From positions 1 to 64,000 of the forward strand of contig NZ_PDUD01000003.1 in the NCBI RefSeq assembly GCF_002646595.1: a stretch of DNA of 64,000 bases. The letters are read 5' to 3'. The notes beneath the pieces are model-generated. The model saw nothing but the letters and a program-made list of their open reading frames with translations. It was not told where the DNA came from and did no database searches. A program made the translations under genes and the position numbers. The DNA is from Flavilitoribacter nigricans DSM 23189 = NBRC 102662. GTDB taxonomy: Bacteria > Bacteroidota > Bacteroidia > Chitinophagales > Saprospiraceae. This document shows, piece after piece, positions 43,958-53,412 of the stretch (within the stretch, counting starts at the first letter, position 1; every line of letters begins with the position of its first letter).

Positions 43958-44758
43958 ATGAAACACACCACCTATCAGGGGCATCGCATCAGTTACAATG
44001 CCAAAGGGAAAGGCCCCGCAGTCGTTTTTCTGCACGGGTTTTGTGAAGACAGCCGGATCTGGGATGACTTCAAACAGGACCTTTTGGAAGAAAAATACCG
44101 GGTTATTGTCATTGACCTTCCCGGCTTCGGCAGTTCGGACGTCATTGAAGACATTTCCATTGCCGGAATGGCCGATGCCGTCCTGACCGTACTGGATGCC
44201 CTCAAACTGAATGAGGTGGTGATGATCGGGCATTCCATGGGAGGTTACGTCAGTCTGGCCTTCGCGGAGAAATATCCGGAACGGCTGCTGGGATTGGGCA
44301 TGTTCCACTCCCAGGCGATGGCCGACAGCGAAGAGAAAAAAGCCAACCGTCAGAAAAGTATAGACTTCATCAACCGGCAGGGTTCGGCGCTCTACGTCAA
44401 ACAGACCATCCCGGGCTTGTTTGCACCCAACTTTATCAACAGTAATACCTTTCTGATCGAGAAATTGTCCTTTCGGGCTTCCCAGTACGCCCCCCAGGGG
44501 ATCACTGCCGCTCTGGCCGCTATGAAAAACCGGCCGGATCGTTCACCAGTGCTGAGCGGGCTTCAATGTCCGGTACTCTTTATCATCGGCAAACTGGATG
44601 GCGCCATAAGCTGGGAAAACAGCATGGCCCAAACCCATCTGCCCGCCCGGGCCGACATCCACATTCTGGAAAAAGTAGGCCATATGGGGATGTTCGAGGC
44701 CACCAAGCAAACGCAAAGTATCGTTCGTCAGTTCGTCCAATTCTGCCAAAATGGATAA
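43958..44758 (+). CDS. Alpha/beta hydrolase
   Basis: 266 residues. The oxyanion region is VVFLHGFCEDSRIWDDF. The nucleophile elbow is GHSMGGY with S93. The catalytic Asp lies in KLDGAISW, and the His in VGHMGMFE. The fold and length match haloperoxidase/esterase-type hydrolases; the substrate is unknown. It sits 9 bases after the mannosyltransferase-like gene and overlaps the GH13 gene by 8 bases, so the three form one translational unit. Confidence 0.9.
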   Translation: MKHTTYQGHRISYNAKGKGPAVVFLHGFCEDSRIWDDFKQDLLEEKYRVIVIDLPGFGSSDVIEDISIAGMADAVLTVLDALKLNEVVMIGHSMGGYVSLAFAEKYPERLLGLGMFHSQAMADSEEKKANRQKSIDFINRQGSALYVKQTIPGLFAPNFINSNTFLIEKLSFRASQYAPQGITAALAAMKNRPDRSPVLSGLQCPVLFIIGKLDGAISWENSMAQTHLPARADIHILEKVGHMGMFEATKQTQSIVRQFVQFCQNG

Positions 44759-46253
44759 GCAACGCTATCCCGCTCTTTACGAGATCAATACCCGGGTCTG
44801 GTTACACAAATTCGATCAGCCCGGCCTGCCGGCACGTCTCCCGCAGATCCCGGATACTTACTGGGATTATCTGCAGGAAAAAGGCATCGAATACGTCTGG
44901 ATGATGGGCATCTGGAAAACCGTTGGCCACGATCAGATCCTGAAATACGCCCTGGAAGACGGTTTGCAGGACGCTTACCGTTATGCCCTGCCCGACTGGA
45001 GTAAAAAAGATGTCATCGGCTCCCCCTACGCCATCGATCAGTACGAACCGGCGGCCGGTATCGGCAGCTGGGAAGACCTGGCCGGTCTGCGCGATAAGCT
45101 GCACGCGCGGGGAATGCGGCTCATTCTCGATTTTGTTCCCAATCATTTCCACGCTGAAAGCAGCCTGATAGCGGATCACCCCGGGGTATTTCTGCCCGGT
45201 GAGGAAACCCATCTGGAATCCGATCCGGCCACTTTCTACCGTCACGATGGAAAGATCTGGGCACACGGGCGCGATCCCTACTTTCCGGCCTGGAAAGACA
45301 CCATTCAGGTGAATTATTTCGACAACCGCGCCCGGGACTTCATGAGCGATCAACTGATGAAACTCGGAGCGGTCTGCGACGGTGTCCGTTGCGATATGGC
45401 CATGCTGATGCTCAATACGGTTTTTGAAAGTACCTGGCGTCATACGACCGGTTTTGCCGATCGCAATACCGAATTCTGGGACCGGACTATTTCCCGTGTC
45501 AAAGCTAAATTTCCCGACTTTCACTTCATCGCCGAAGCTTACTGGGACCTGGAGTGGCAACTGCAGCAGTTGGGTTTTGATTACACCTACGATAAACGCT
45601 TACTGGACCGCCTCCACGAGGGCAATGTCGGTTCCGTTCGCGGCCATTTGTTTGCCGATCCGGATTTTCGGGACCGATCCGTTCGATTTCTGGAAAATCA
45701 CGATGAAGACCGGATCCTCAGCCGGGTCAATACCCGGGAGGCCGAAGCGGCAGCGGTGATCACTTACACCCTGCCCGGCATGCGTTTTTTCCACGACGGA
45801 CAGTGGGAAGGGAAAAGGGTGCGTCTGCCCGTACAGCTCGGTCGCGAACCACTGGAGGCGGCCTGCACCTGCGTACAATCCGAATATCTCTACCAGCAAC
45901 AACTCACGGAGTGGATCCGTCCGGTGTGCAAGTGTACCTACGCATTTTACGAAAAGCTGCTGCAGTACCTGCAAAAGCCTATTTTTCAGAAAGGTACCTG
46001 GGAGCAGATAGAAGTAGAGGAAGGGCAGGAACAAATACTAGCGTGGAAATGGCAAATGAAAAAGGAACACCTGATCGTTGTGGTCAATTATTCCAATCAA
46101 ACCGTTCCGGGGCGTTTATCCGCCTTTCCGGATGCCGACAAATTGAAGCTGTCCGAACCCTGGCGTGCCCTGAGTTATCCGCACAGTTCGCTCACGCTGG
46201 AGGTTAAGTTGTACCCCTACGAATACCGGTTTATCGAGTATACTGCGGGCTGA
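44751..46253 (+). CDS. Alpha-amylase-family (GH13) glycosidase
   Basis: 500 residues. The GH13 regions are all present: region I DFVPNH, region II GVRCDMAML with the nucleophile Asp, region III FIAEAYWD with the acid/base Glu, and region IV ENHDE. There is no signal peptide, so it should be cytoplasmic. It starts inside the alpha/beta hydrolase gene (8-base overlap). Enzymes of this type degrade or rearrange alpha-glucans or sucrose-like sugars; specificity cannot be assigned. A C-terminal beta domain (about 400-500) is visible, ending with YPYEYRFIEY. Confidence 0.88.
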   Translation: MDKQRYPALYEINTRVWLHKFDQPGLPARLPQIPDTYWDYLQEKGIEYVWMMGIWKTVGHDQILKYALEDGLQDAYRYALPDWSKKDVIGSPYAIDQYEPAAGIGSWEDLAGLRDKLHARGMRLILDFVPNHFHAESSLIADHPGVFLPGEETHLESDPATFYRHDGKIWAHGRDPYFPAWKDTIQVNYFDNRARDFMSDQLMKLGAVCDGVRCDMAMLMLNTVFESTWRHTTGFADRNTEFWDRTISRVKAKFPDFHFIAEAYWDLEWQLQQLGFDYTYDKRLLDRLHEGNVGSVRGHLFADPDFRDRSVRFLENHDEDRILSRVNTREAEAAAVITYTLPGMRFFHDGQWEGKRVRLPVQLGREPLEAACTCVQSEYLYQQQLTEWIRPVCKCTYAFYEKLLQYLQKPIFQKGTWEQIEVEEGQEQILAWKWQMKKEHLIVVVNYSNQTVPGRLSAFPDADKLKLSEPWRALSYPHSSLTLEVKLYPYEYRFIEYTAG

Positions 46254-46286
46254 CCTACTACCCTTTATTTTCCGAACTGACGTAAT

Positions 46287-47960
46287 TCAATCTTTCAGAC
46301 GATTGGGGTCGTAGCGTGCCATCAATTCCTTGAACCGTGGCTTTTCCCAATACACATTATAAGGTTCGTCTTCCTTTCGGAGACTCTGAGGAGACATTCC
46401 CTTTTGTAAAGCCAGTTCCAGCGTCTGGTAGAAGGCGTCCTGCTGCCCGAGATAGTGGTAAGTTTCGGCCAGTGTGGAATAAGGATAGCCGGTAGCTGTA
46501 TCCCTCTCGATAGATTGCCGGATATAATAGAGACCAGAATCGGGTTGGCCAATAAAATTATAGGACATGGCCATCAGGTTCAAAATGCGTTGGCTCTGTT
46601 CGGCATTCTCGTCCAGAGCGATGGCCATTTTTCCGGTCCGGATCATCCGGCGGTAACTTTTGGCCCGGAAATAAGCCGTAGAGATCAGGTTCAAATTGTA
46701 AATATTGCCCGGATCGATGGCCAGCTTGATGTCTGCATAATTATTCATTTGCACCGTATCCATCTGCAATACGGCCTTAAACAACCGGGCGTCGATCTCC
46801 TCAACCAGTTTGTTATTTTGCTCCGCTTTTAGAATGGCCCGGTCGACGATCTCTATGGCCTCCTGGATTTGGCCCTGCCCGGCTTTTTTATCGGCCCAGT
46901 TGAACAACCAGGCCGTATTATCGCCGGCGAACTCTTCCGCCTTTTGAAAAGCGAGATCGGCCTCATCGTATCGCTTGGCAAAATAAAGTGCAATTCCGTA
47001 CGCATTCCAGTAGCTGCTCTCCTCCGGCTTCAGATCCGTTGCTTTGCCGAGAAACTCAATGGCTTCTTCGTTTCGCCCCAGACGCCGCAGGGTATATCCC
47101 TTTCGCAGCCAGGGGAGCGGGAAGTCAGGTCGGGCGTCGATTGCCCGTTCGTATTTTCCCAGAGCTTCCTGGTGACGGCCCCGGCTTTCCAGATTAACGC
47201 CCCAGGCCAGGTAGGCCCAGTGTTCTTCGGACGGGCGATGCATCAGCATTTCCTGGGCCACCTTGATGCCCTGTTTGTAATTTCCGGTATGGTCGTAGTA
47301 AATGGCCAGGCGATAGGGATCCGTATTTTTCAGGATGGACTCAGCGGCTCGCTCCAGTAAACGCCTGACGGCTTCTCTCCGCCCCTGGTCCAGAGGTTCG
47401 ATCATCGTTTCCGGATCCGTGCCGGACATCCGCAGGGTCAGCGCCAGATTCTCTTCCGTTTGGGTGATCTCGCCGCGAATAAAATTATTCTCCCGGCCAA
47501 ACAGGTCGCGTAAATGGAAACCGATACTGCGCAGGGAAAGTCCTACGCCCAGGACATCCACATTCAGTTCCGGCTGCTGCTCATCGCCCACGGCCTGCAC
47601 CGAATCTTCCTTAATAGAGACCGCAATACTTTTCAGGTGCAGATACTGGTCCTCCAGTTGACGGGCGATCACCGTACCGCTAAAGCCGTTTTCTTCCAGT
47701 TGCTTGGGTACGCTGAACTGTTGGATGTTATATCCTTCGTAGTTCAGCATCCTCCAGAGGAAAAGCACCAGCCCGACTACCAGCAGGATGGCTCCGATAC
47801 GGAGTAACAAGGAGGATAGAACCGTCAGCCAGGCTTCCGGCTTTCGAAGGTTGGTATACTTTTCAACGTAGTACCAGCTTCTGCCCAGGGTACGGGCAGA
47901 AGCCGAGCGCCATTGGTGGAGGCGGCGCTTCTCCGGTTTGATGTGTTCATTATTTTCCAC
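46287..47960 (-). CDS. Membrane-anchored TPR protein
   Basis: 557 residues. A cytosolic N-terminus of about 45 residues is followed by one membrane helix (LLLRIGAILLVVGLVLFLW). A periplasmic domain runs to about residue 210. TPR repeats then run almost to the C-terminus, for example HWAYLAWGVNLESRGRHQEA, PLPWLRKGYTLRRLGRNEEA and YWNAYGIALYFAKRYDEADL. The TPR part should mediate protein contacts. No enzymatic domain is visible and neighbours give no hint of the partner. Confidence 0.87.
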   Translation of the reverse strand: MENNEHIKPEKRRLHQWRSASARTLGRSWYYVEKYTNLRKPEAWLTVLSSLLLRIGAILLVVGLVLFLWRMLNYEGYNIQQFSVPKQLEENGFSGTVIARQLEDQYLHLKSIAVSIKEDSVQAVGDEQQPELNVDVLGVGLSLRSIGFHLRDLFGRENNFIRGEITQTEENLALTLRMSGTDPETMIEPLDQGRREAVRRLLERAAESILKNTDPYRLAIYYDHTGNYKQGIKVAQEMLMHRPSEEHWAYLAWGVNLESRGRHQEALGKYERAIDARPDFPLPWLRKGYTLRRLGRNEEAIEFLGKATDLKPEESSYWNAYGIALYFAKRYDEADLAFQKAEEFAGDNTAWLFNWADKKAGQGQIQEAIEIVDRAILKAEQNNKLVEEIDARLFKAVLQMDTVQMNNYADIKLAIDPGNIYNLNLISTAYFRAKSYRRMIRTGKMAIALDENAEQSQRILNLMAMSYNFIGQPDSGLYYIRQSIERDTATGYPYSTLAETYHYLGQQDAFYQTLELALQKGMSPQSLRKEDEPYNVYWEKPRFKELMARYDPNRLKD

Positions 47961-47998
47961 ACATCAAAATAACGAAATTCCGGTCTTTTTTGCGAAAT

Positions 47999-49096
47999 CT
48001 AGATCTCGTAAGTCAGCTCTACGGTATCGGAAGTCGGATGCGACTGGCAGGTCAGGATATAACCTTCTGCGATCTCATCGTCATCCAGGGCGTAGCAGGC
48101 ATCCATTTTCACACTACCGCTGATGATCTTGGCCATACAGGTAGAACAGGCTCCGGAATGGCAGGAATAGGGTGGATCGTAGCGCAGGTCCAGGAGCACA
48201 TCCAGGATGGTTTTCCCTTCCGGCACTTCCGTTTCGATCTTATCGCCGTTCAGGTGCACAATGATCTTGGCTCCGGCGGTGCCTTTGGCGCGGTCTTTTT
48301 CATCGATATCGGTCGTAAAACGCTCCGTATGGATGCGGTCTTTATTGACGGACAGGTCTTTCAATGCTTTCTCCACGGCTTCGATCATACTCCCGGGGCC
48401 GCAGATGAAATATTCCACCTGTTCCGTACGGGCCGGATGCTGGTCTAAAAACTCTTTCACGATCCCGGAGTTGATCCGTCCTACTTTGCCCTGCCACAGT
48501 ACGGTACCTTTCGACAGGAAACTCAGTAATCCGCCCGATTTCTCCCGCTTCGGCTGGCTCAGGATGTGTTCAACTACCAGTTGATCCCGGTAGCGCTTTT
48601 CCAGCGCTTCCAGACTATCCTGAAAGATGATGGACTCTTCATTGCGATTACCGTACAGCAGGCAAACCTTGCTCAGCGGTTCTTTTTCCAGGATGGTCTT
48701 CAGGATCGACATCAGTGGAGTAATGCCACTTCCTGCGCCAAATATATAGTAGGTCTTTTTATTCTCTTCCTTGAGCGGCGTGAAGAAGCGACCTTCGGGA
48801 GGCATAACTTCTACGGTATCACCGGCTTTGAGCTTATCGTGGATGTAGTTGGATACCAAGCCGCCTTTCAGACGTTTCACCGTTACGGCCAGATCATCGT
48901 CCAGCGGGCTGCTGCACATCGAATAGGCCCGCCGCTCTTCTTTTCCGTTGAATTGGAAGCGAAGGGTCAGATATTGTCCCTGAGTATATTGGAACGTATC
49001 GGATAAGCTCTCGGGTACTTCCAGTACTACGGTTACCGCATCTTCCGTTTCGGGCCGGATCGCCTTTACTTTCAATTCGTAAAAAGAGTGGTCCAT
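47999..49096 (-). CDS. PaaE-like ferredoxin reductase (FAD/NADPH plus 2Fe-2S)
   Basis: 365 residues. The FAD domain carries RAYSMCSS (flavin-binding RxYS), and the NAD(P) domain has FGAGSGITPLMSILKTIL. The C-terminal plant-type ferredoxin domain has YSCHSGACSTCMAKI and a final Cys in GYILTCQ, the CxxxxCxxC...C cluster ligands. The order FAD, NAD(P), 2Fe-2S is that of PaaE/HCP-reductase-like proteins. It passes electrons from NADPH to an oxygenase or other acceptor. No oxygenase subunit is nearby, so the partner is unknown. Confidence 0.9.
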   Translation of the reverse strand: MDHSFYELKVKAIRPETEDAVTVVLEVPESLSDTFQYTQGQYLTLRFQFNGKEERRAYSMCSSPLDDDLAVTVKRLKGGLVSNYIHDKLKAGDTVEVMPPEGRFFTPLKEENKKTYYIFGAGSGITPLMSILKTILEKEPLSKVCLLYGNRNEESIIFQDSLEALEKRYRDQLVVEHILSQPKREKSGGLLSFLSKGTVLWQGKVGRINSGIVKEFLDQHPARTEQVEYFICGPGSMIEAVEKALKDLSVNKDRIHTERFTTDIDEKDRAKGTAGAKIIVHLNGDKIETEVPEGKTILDVLLDLRYDPPYSCHSGACSTCMAKIISGSVKMDACYALDDDEIAEGYILTCQSHPTSDTVELTYEI

Positions 49097-49379
49097 TTAT
49101 TATTGATGATTTAAAAAGCTTGTTGGATGAATAAGTGATACTGTGTCAACAACAAAGAAAATATCTGTGGGTTTTCTCTGCCTGCACTTAAAGTCGGCAA
49201 ATATAGAGAAGCCTATCCTAGTTTCCGCCATGAGAAAGTAAAAACCTGCGCGCGGAATTCGGGAGAGAAGGTCTAAAAATCCAATAATTATGCTTAAGCT
49301 TGCAGACAGAGCCCGGAAGCAGGGGCCTTTCGTATCGTGTATCGACAGGATCTCATAGCTTCCGAATAAGAAAGATAAT

Positions 49380-49631
49380 ATGCCATTTCCACATCAAAAT
49401 GACCCGGACGAATTCCAGTGGTGGGAGATGATCTCGGAATATCCGGAACTAGGCGACGGCCTCGAAGAACTCAGCGCTGATCCCGAAGCGGGTATCGTTG
49501 CGGCGGTAGGGATCTTCACCATGCTGAAGCTGCGTTTCTGGCACCGTATGCCGGAAGCCGTATCCGAAACGCCCGTAGAGGAGCACCAATCGGATGAAAC
49601 GCCGCCTCCGGGAGCCGGCCAGTCGACCTGA
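49380..49631 (+). CDS. Small hypothetical protein
   Basis: 83 residues, acidic. The N-terminus is MPFPHQNDPDEFQWWEMISE, with a hydrophobic middle (AGIVAAVGIFTMLKLRFW) that is too short and mixed to be a sure membrane helix. The C-terminus is rich in Glu, Pro and Thr. I recognise no family. It ends 12 bases before the convergent rhodanese gene, and its codon use resembles the neighbours, which supports a real gene. Confidence 0.5.
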   Translation: MPFPHQNDPDEFQWWEMISEYPELGDGLEELSADPEAGIVAAVGIFTMLKLRFWHRMPEAVSETPVEEHQSDETPPPGAGQST

Positions 49632-49643
49632 CGATCGGTCCTA

Positions 49644-50480
49644 TTAACCTACCGGTCTGCTGGTATCCGTGATCCAGTCGCTCCACGAACCGGGATACAG
49701 CACCGCATCTCCCAGTCCGGCGTGGGCATAAGCCAGAATATTGTGGCAGGCCGTTACGCCCGAGCCGCAATAGAATACCACCTGCTCCCCTTTTGTATTT
49801 CCCAAAGCAGCTGCAAATCTCGCCTTCAGTTCCTCCGGAGACAGGAATTTTCCATCCGCAAGATTGGCCGGAAAAGGTAAGTTGATCGCCCCGGGAATAT
49901 GACCGGCAACGGGATCGATGGGCTCCACCTCACCCCGGTAGCGTTCGGGGGTACGGGAATCCACTACTACGTAATCTGCACGCTCACGCACTTCATCTAC
50001 CCCGGCGGCATCGATGCTACTGGCGAGGGTCGATTGGGGTTTGAACTGCCGGGGCCGGACTGTAGCCAGCTTGTCGCTGATTGCCAAGTCCGCAGCCTGC
50101 CAGGCCGGCCAGCCGCCGTCCAGCACCGCCACGGCTTCGTGCCCGAGCCAGCGCAACATCCACCACAGGCGGGACGCAACTCCGCCTCCTTTGTCATCAT
50201 AAGCAATGACCTGCACCGAATCATCGATTCCCCACAGCGAAAACAACGCAATGGCTTCCTCGACCGTCGGCAGCGGATGCCGACCGGTGGTTCCGGGAAT
50301 GATCTCCCCGGAAAGGTCATCATCCAGATGAGCGTAGATCGCCCCCGGAATATGGGCGGATTCGTAGGCTCGCCGCCCGGCCTGGGTATCCGCGAGATCG
50401 AAGCGACAGTCGACAATTACCCAGTTGCCCGCCTGGTAGTTTTGCTGAAGTTCTGCGGGAGAGATCAGAGTTTTATACAT
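49644..50480 (-). CDS. Sulfurtransferase with two rhodanese domains
   Basis: 278 residues, the size of thiosulfate or 3-mercaptopyruvate sulfurtransferases. The first domain opens NWVIVDCRFDLADTQAG and has HIPGAIYAHLDDDLSG. The second has VVVDSRTPERYRGEVEPIDP and ends at the active-site loop C238-G-S-G-V-T-A-C. A CGSGVTA loop favours the 3-mercaptopyruvate type, although this is not decisive. No signal peptide, so cytoplasmic. It is divergent from the M14 peptidase gene. Confidence 0.92.
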   Translation of the reverse strand: MYKTLISPAELQQNYQAGNWVIVDCRFDLADTQAGRRAYESAHIPGAIYAHLDDDLSGEIIPGTTGRHPLPTVEEAIALFSLWGIDDSVQVIAYDDKGGGVASRLWWMLRWLGHEAVAVLDGGWPAWQAADLAISDKLATVRPRQFKPQSTLASSIDAAGVDEVRERADYVVVDSRTPERYRGEVEPIDPVAGHIPGAINLPFPANLADGKFLSPEELKARFAAALGNTKGEQVVFYCGSGVTACHNILAYAHAGLGDAVLYPGSWSDWITDTSRPVG

Positions 50481-50717
50481 AAGAAGGCTATATTTTGAAG
50501 CGTGATTTTGCTGACGCCAGGCGATTTGCCAAACACAGTCCGGATCAAATCACTTCGCACTACGTACAGGCGGGTAAGTTAAAACAAGTTTGAGAGTTCT
50601 CAAAAAAGAAAGACAACCCGCGCATCGGTACTTTTTCCTATTATTGTAGATTCGACTTTTGGTCAGAAAGACCTCTGATCATCTATTTTACATTCTCTAG
50701 CACCAATTTAATCTAGT

Positions 50718-53249
50718 ATGCAAAAAAATATCCTCGGGCTTTTATTCTTCGCTTTATTGTTGCCGCTGGCGGGCAGTGCCCAACTCCAGTCACCGGACGA
50801 CTTTTTACCGCACCGTTTGGGAGAAACCTTCACACCTCATCATCTGCTGGTGGATTATTTCCAACACGTTGCGGCGAACTCCGATCGTATTCAGCTTACC
50901 CAATACGGTATGACCAATGAAAAGCGGCCTTTGCTCCACGCTTTCGTATCTACTCCGGAAAATCTCGCCCGACTGGACGCCATTCGGGAAAACAACCTGC
51001 GCCGGGCGGGTGTCCTGGAAGGTACTCCCGATCCGGATCTGGATATTGCCATTGTCTGGCTGAGCTTCAGTGTACACGGTAACGAAGCGGCCGGTTCGGA
51101 AGCATCCATGGGCGTAGTGTATGATCTGGCCAATCCCGCCAATAGCGAAACCGGCAACTGGCTGGAAAATACGGTAGTTATCCTGGACCCTTCCTTGAAT
51201 CCGGATGGATACTCGCGTTATACGCACTGGCAGCGCGGCGTGGCCAACCTGATCCCCAATCCCAATCCGAGTGTCCGTGAGCACCTGGAGCCCTGGCCCG
51301 GCGGACGGGTAAATCACTACCTGTTTGACCTCAACCGGGACTGGGCCTGGCAGACCCAGGTAGAATCCCAGCAGCGCCTGAAGGTATACCAGCAGTGGCT
51401 GCCGCAGATCCATGCGGACCTGCACGAGCAGTATTACGACAGCCCTTATTACTTCGCACCGGCAGCCCGCCCTTATCACAAATACATTACCGACTGGCAG
51501 GCGGATTTTCAGGTAGAGATCGGAAAGAACCACGCAAAATATTTCGATAAGAATGGCTGGTTGTATTTCACCAAGGAAGTATTTGACCTCTTCTATCCGA
51601 GCTACGGGGATACCTATCCCACCTTTACCGGAGCGATCGGTATGACCTACGAACAGGGAGGGCACAGCCGCGGAGGCCGGGCCATCATCGCCCCCAACCG
51701 CGATACGCTTACTCTGCTGGACCGGGTAACCCACCACCGGACTACCGCGCTTTCAACCGTTGAAGTGGCTTCGGTGAATTCCGAGCGCCTGCTCAATAAT
51801 TACACCTCCTACTATCAGGAAAGCCAGCGGAACCCGAAAGGCAAATACCGGACCTACATCATAAAAGGAGATAATCCGCAGGGCAAGCTGAAGGCCTTTA
51901 CCGAATTGCTGGATAAGAATGGCATCCGCTACGGGCGGGCCAGCGGCACCAGCGTTTCGGCCTACAATTATCAAAATGGCTCCAATGGAAATATTTCTGT
52001 TGCCGATGGCGATCTGATCATCAGTGCCTACCAGCCTTTATCTACACTTACCCAGGTACTGATGGACCCGACTGCGGAGCTGGAAGATTCCCTGACTTAC
52101 GATATTACCTCCTGGTCCTTACCCTATGCCTACGGACTGGAAGCTTACGCCACCACGCAACGCCTTTCCGTCAGCGGCGATTTCACCTTCCCCGACACGG
52201 AAAATGCCCGGTCTACCGTAGAGGATGGTGCCTACGCTTATCTGGCCAGCTGGGCATCCATGAAAGATGCCAGTTTCCTGGCGGACCTGCTGCGTAGGGA
52301 CCTACTCGTTCGCTACGCCAGTTCGCCATTCGCCATTGAAGGAGAGAGCTATCCGGCCGGCACCCTCGTCATCACCCGCTCCGACAATCGCAAGAAACAG
52401 GATTTTGTCGCTATCGTTCGGAAGATCGCCGGGGAGCACGGCATATCGCTAACGAGTATCCAGACCGGCTTCTCGGATCAGGGACAGGATCTCGGTTCCG
52501 ACGCCATGCGGATCGTGGAACCGCCTAAGATCGCCGTACTTTCCGGTGAGGGTACTTCCGCAAACGGCTTCGGTCAGGTGTGGTATTACTTCGAACAGCG
52601 CCTGGGTTACCCGATCGGGATCTACGATGCCGACAATATCGGCCGGATCGATCTGAATGATTATAATACCCTGGTGATGCCCGAAGGGCGTTACCGGCTG
52701 AGTGAATCCAACTTAAAAGAGATCCAGGACTGGGTATCCGGCGGTGGGCGACTCATCGCACTAGGTTATGCTAATAGCGCACTGGCCGGAAAATCCGGTT
52801 TCAATCTCAGTGAATTTGCCACGGATAAGGACGAAAAAGACGCCGACCAGGCTGACGAAAAAGCGACACTGGACAGTCGGTACGACGATTATGCCGGTGC
52901 AGCCCGCAGACGCATCAGCCGTTCCCTGCCCGGTGCAATCTTCAAATTGAAAATGGACGAAACGCACCCCCTCGCTTTCGGACTTTCCGACGAGTACTTT
53001 TCGCTGAAGACCAGTACACTGCATTACGCTCCGATGAAAAACAGCTGGAATGTGGGTGTGATCGGTGAAAACCCGATGGTATCGGGCTTTGTGGGCGCCC
53101 AGGCCCTCGAGCAGATGAAAAATACGGTGGTTTACGGCGTGCAGGAGCGCGGCGGCGGCAGTATTGTCTATCTGGTGGACAATCCGCTGTTCCGGGGTTT
53201 CTGGGAGAATGGACTGTTCCTCTTCAGTAATGCGCTGTTCCTGCGTTAG
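50718..53249 (+). CDS. Secreted M14-family zinc carboxypeptidase
   Basis: 843 residues. A signal peptide (ILGLLFFALLLPLAGSA) precedes an M14 domain. Zinc ligands are H120 and E123 in HGNEA and H236 in ADLHEQ; E312 in GMTYEQGG is the likely catalytic Glu. The substrate region LDPSLNPDGYSRYTHW is typical. The large C-terminal half (about 400-843) includes a glutamine-amidotransferase-like Rossmann part (YNTLVMPEGRYRLSESNLKE, GGGRLIALG). It lacks a recognisable type IX sorting tail. It probably trims peptides in the periplasm or outside. Confidence 0.92.
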   Translation: MQKNILGLLFFALLLPLAGSAQLQSPDDFLPHRLGETFTPHHLLVDYFQHVAANSDRIQLTQYGMTNEKRPLLHAFVSTPENLARLDAIRENNLRRAGVLEGTPDPDLDIAIVWLSFSVHGNEAAGSEASMGVVYDLANPANSETGNWLENTVVILDPSLNPDGYSRYTHWQRGVANLIPNPNPSVREHLEPWPGGRVNHYLFDLNRDWAWQTQVESQQRLKVYQQWLPQIHADLHEQYYDSPYYFAPAARPYHKYITDWQADFQVEIGKNHAKYFDKNGWLYFTKEVFDLFYPSYGDTYPTFTGAIGMTYEQGGHSRGGRAIIAPNRDTLTLLDRVTHHRTTALSTVEVASVNSERLLNNYTSYYQESQRNPKGKYRTYIIKGDNPQGKLKAFTELLDKNGIRYGRASGTSVSAYNYQNGSNGNISVADGDLIISAYQPLSTLTQVLMDPTAELEDSLTYDITSWSLPYAYGLEAYATTQRLSVSGDFTFPDTENARSTVEDGAYAYLASWASMKDASFLADLLRRDLLVRYASSPFAIEGESYPAGTLVITRSDNRKKQDFVAIVRKIAGEHGISLTSIQTGFSDQGQDLGSDAMRIVEPPKIAVLSGEGTSANGFGQVWYYFEQRLGYPIGIYDADNIGRIDLNDYNTLVMPEGRYRLSESNLKEIQDWVSGGGRLIALGYANSALAGKSGFNLSEFATDKDEKDADQADEKATLDSRYDDYAGAARRRISRSLPGAIFKLKMDETHPLAFGLSDEYFSLKTSTLHYAPMKNSWNVGVIGENPMVSGFVGAQALEQMKNTVVYGVQERGGGSIVYLVDNPLFRGFWENGLFLFSNALFLR

Positions 53250-53263
53250 GATAAGTTCTTAGC

Positions 53264-53308
53264 GTGTGTTTGGGATTTTTCTTTCCGATTAGTAATTCCC
53301 AAACGCAC
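53264..53308 (+). terminator. Hairpin after the M14 peptidase gene
   Basis: GTGTGTTTGGGA at 53264-53275 pairs with 53297-53308 (12 bp, one G-U pair). No U-run follows. It lies 15 bases after the stop codon and probably acts together with the next hairpin. Confidence 0.5.
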
Positions 53309-53318
53309 TTAAAAAGGA

Positions 53319-53351
53319 AATAGGTGGTCGATCAATTGTCGACCACCTATT
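53319..53351. terminator. Terminator between the M14 and MltD-like genes
   Basis: A perfect 13-bp stem (53319-53331 with 53339-53351, AATAGGTGGTCGA) has a 7-base loop. On the minus strand it is followed by TCCTTTTTAAG, a U-rich tail suiting the MltD-like gene. On the plus strand CATCTGGATTTTT follows. Confidence 0.75.
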
Positions 53352-53412
53352 CATCTGGATTTTTGAGTGGGAGGATTACGTAGTAGTAGTTCGGTTACAA
53401 TGTTTGGGAAAA

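Noticed and set aside
49198-49205. CAAATATA as a minus-strand -7 box for the PaaE-like gene
   Set aside because: It fits the -7 consensus, but no -33 partner lies at the right distance.
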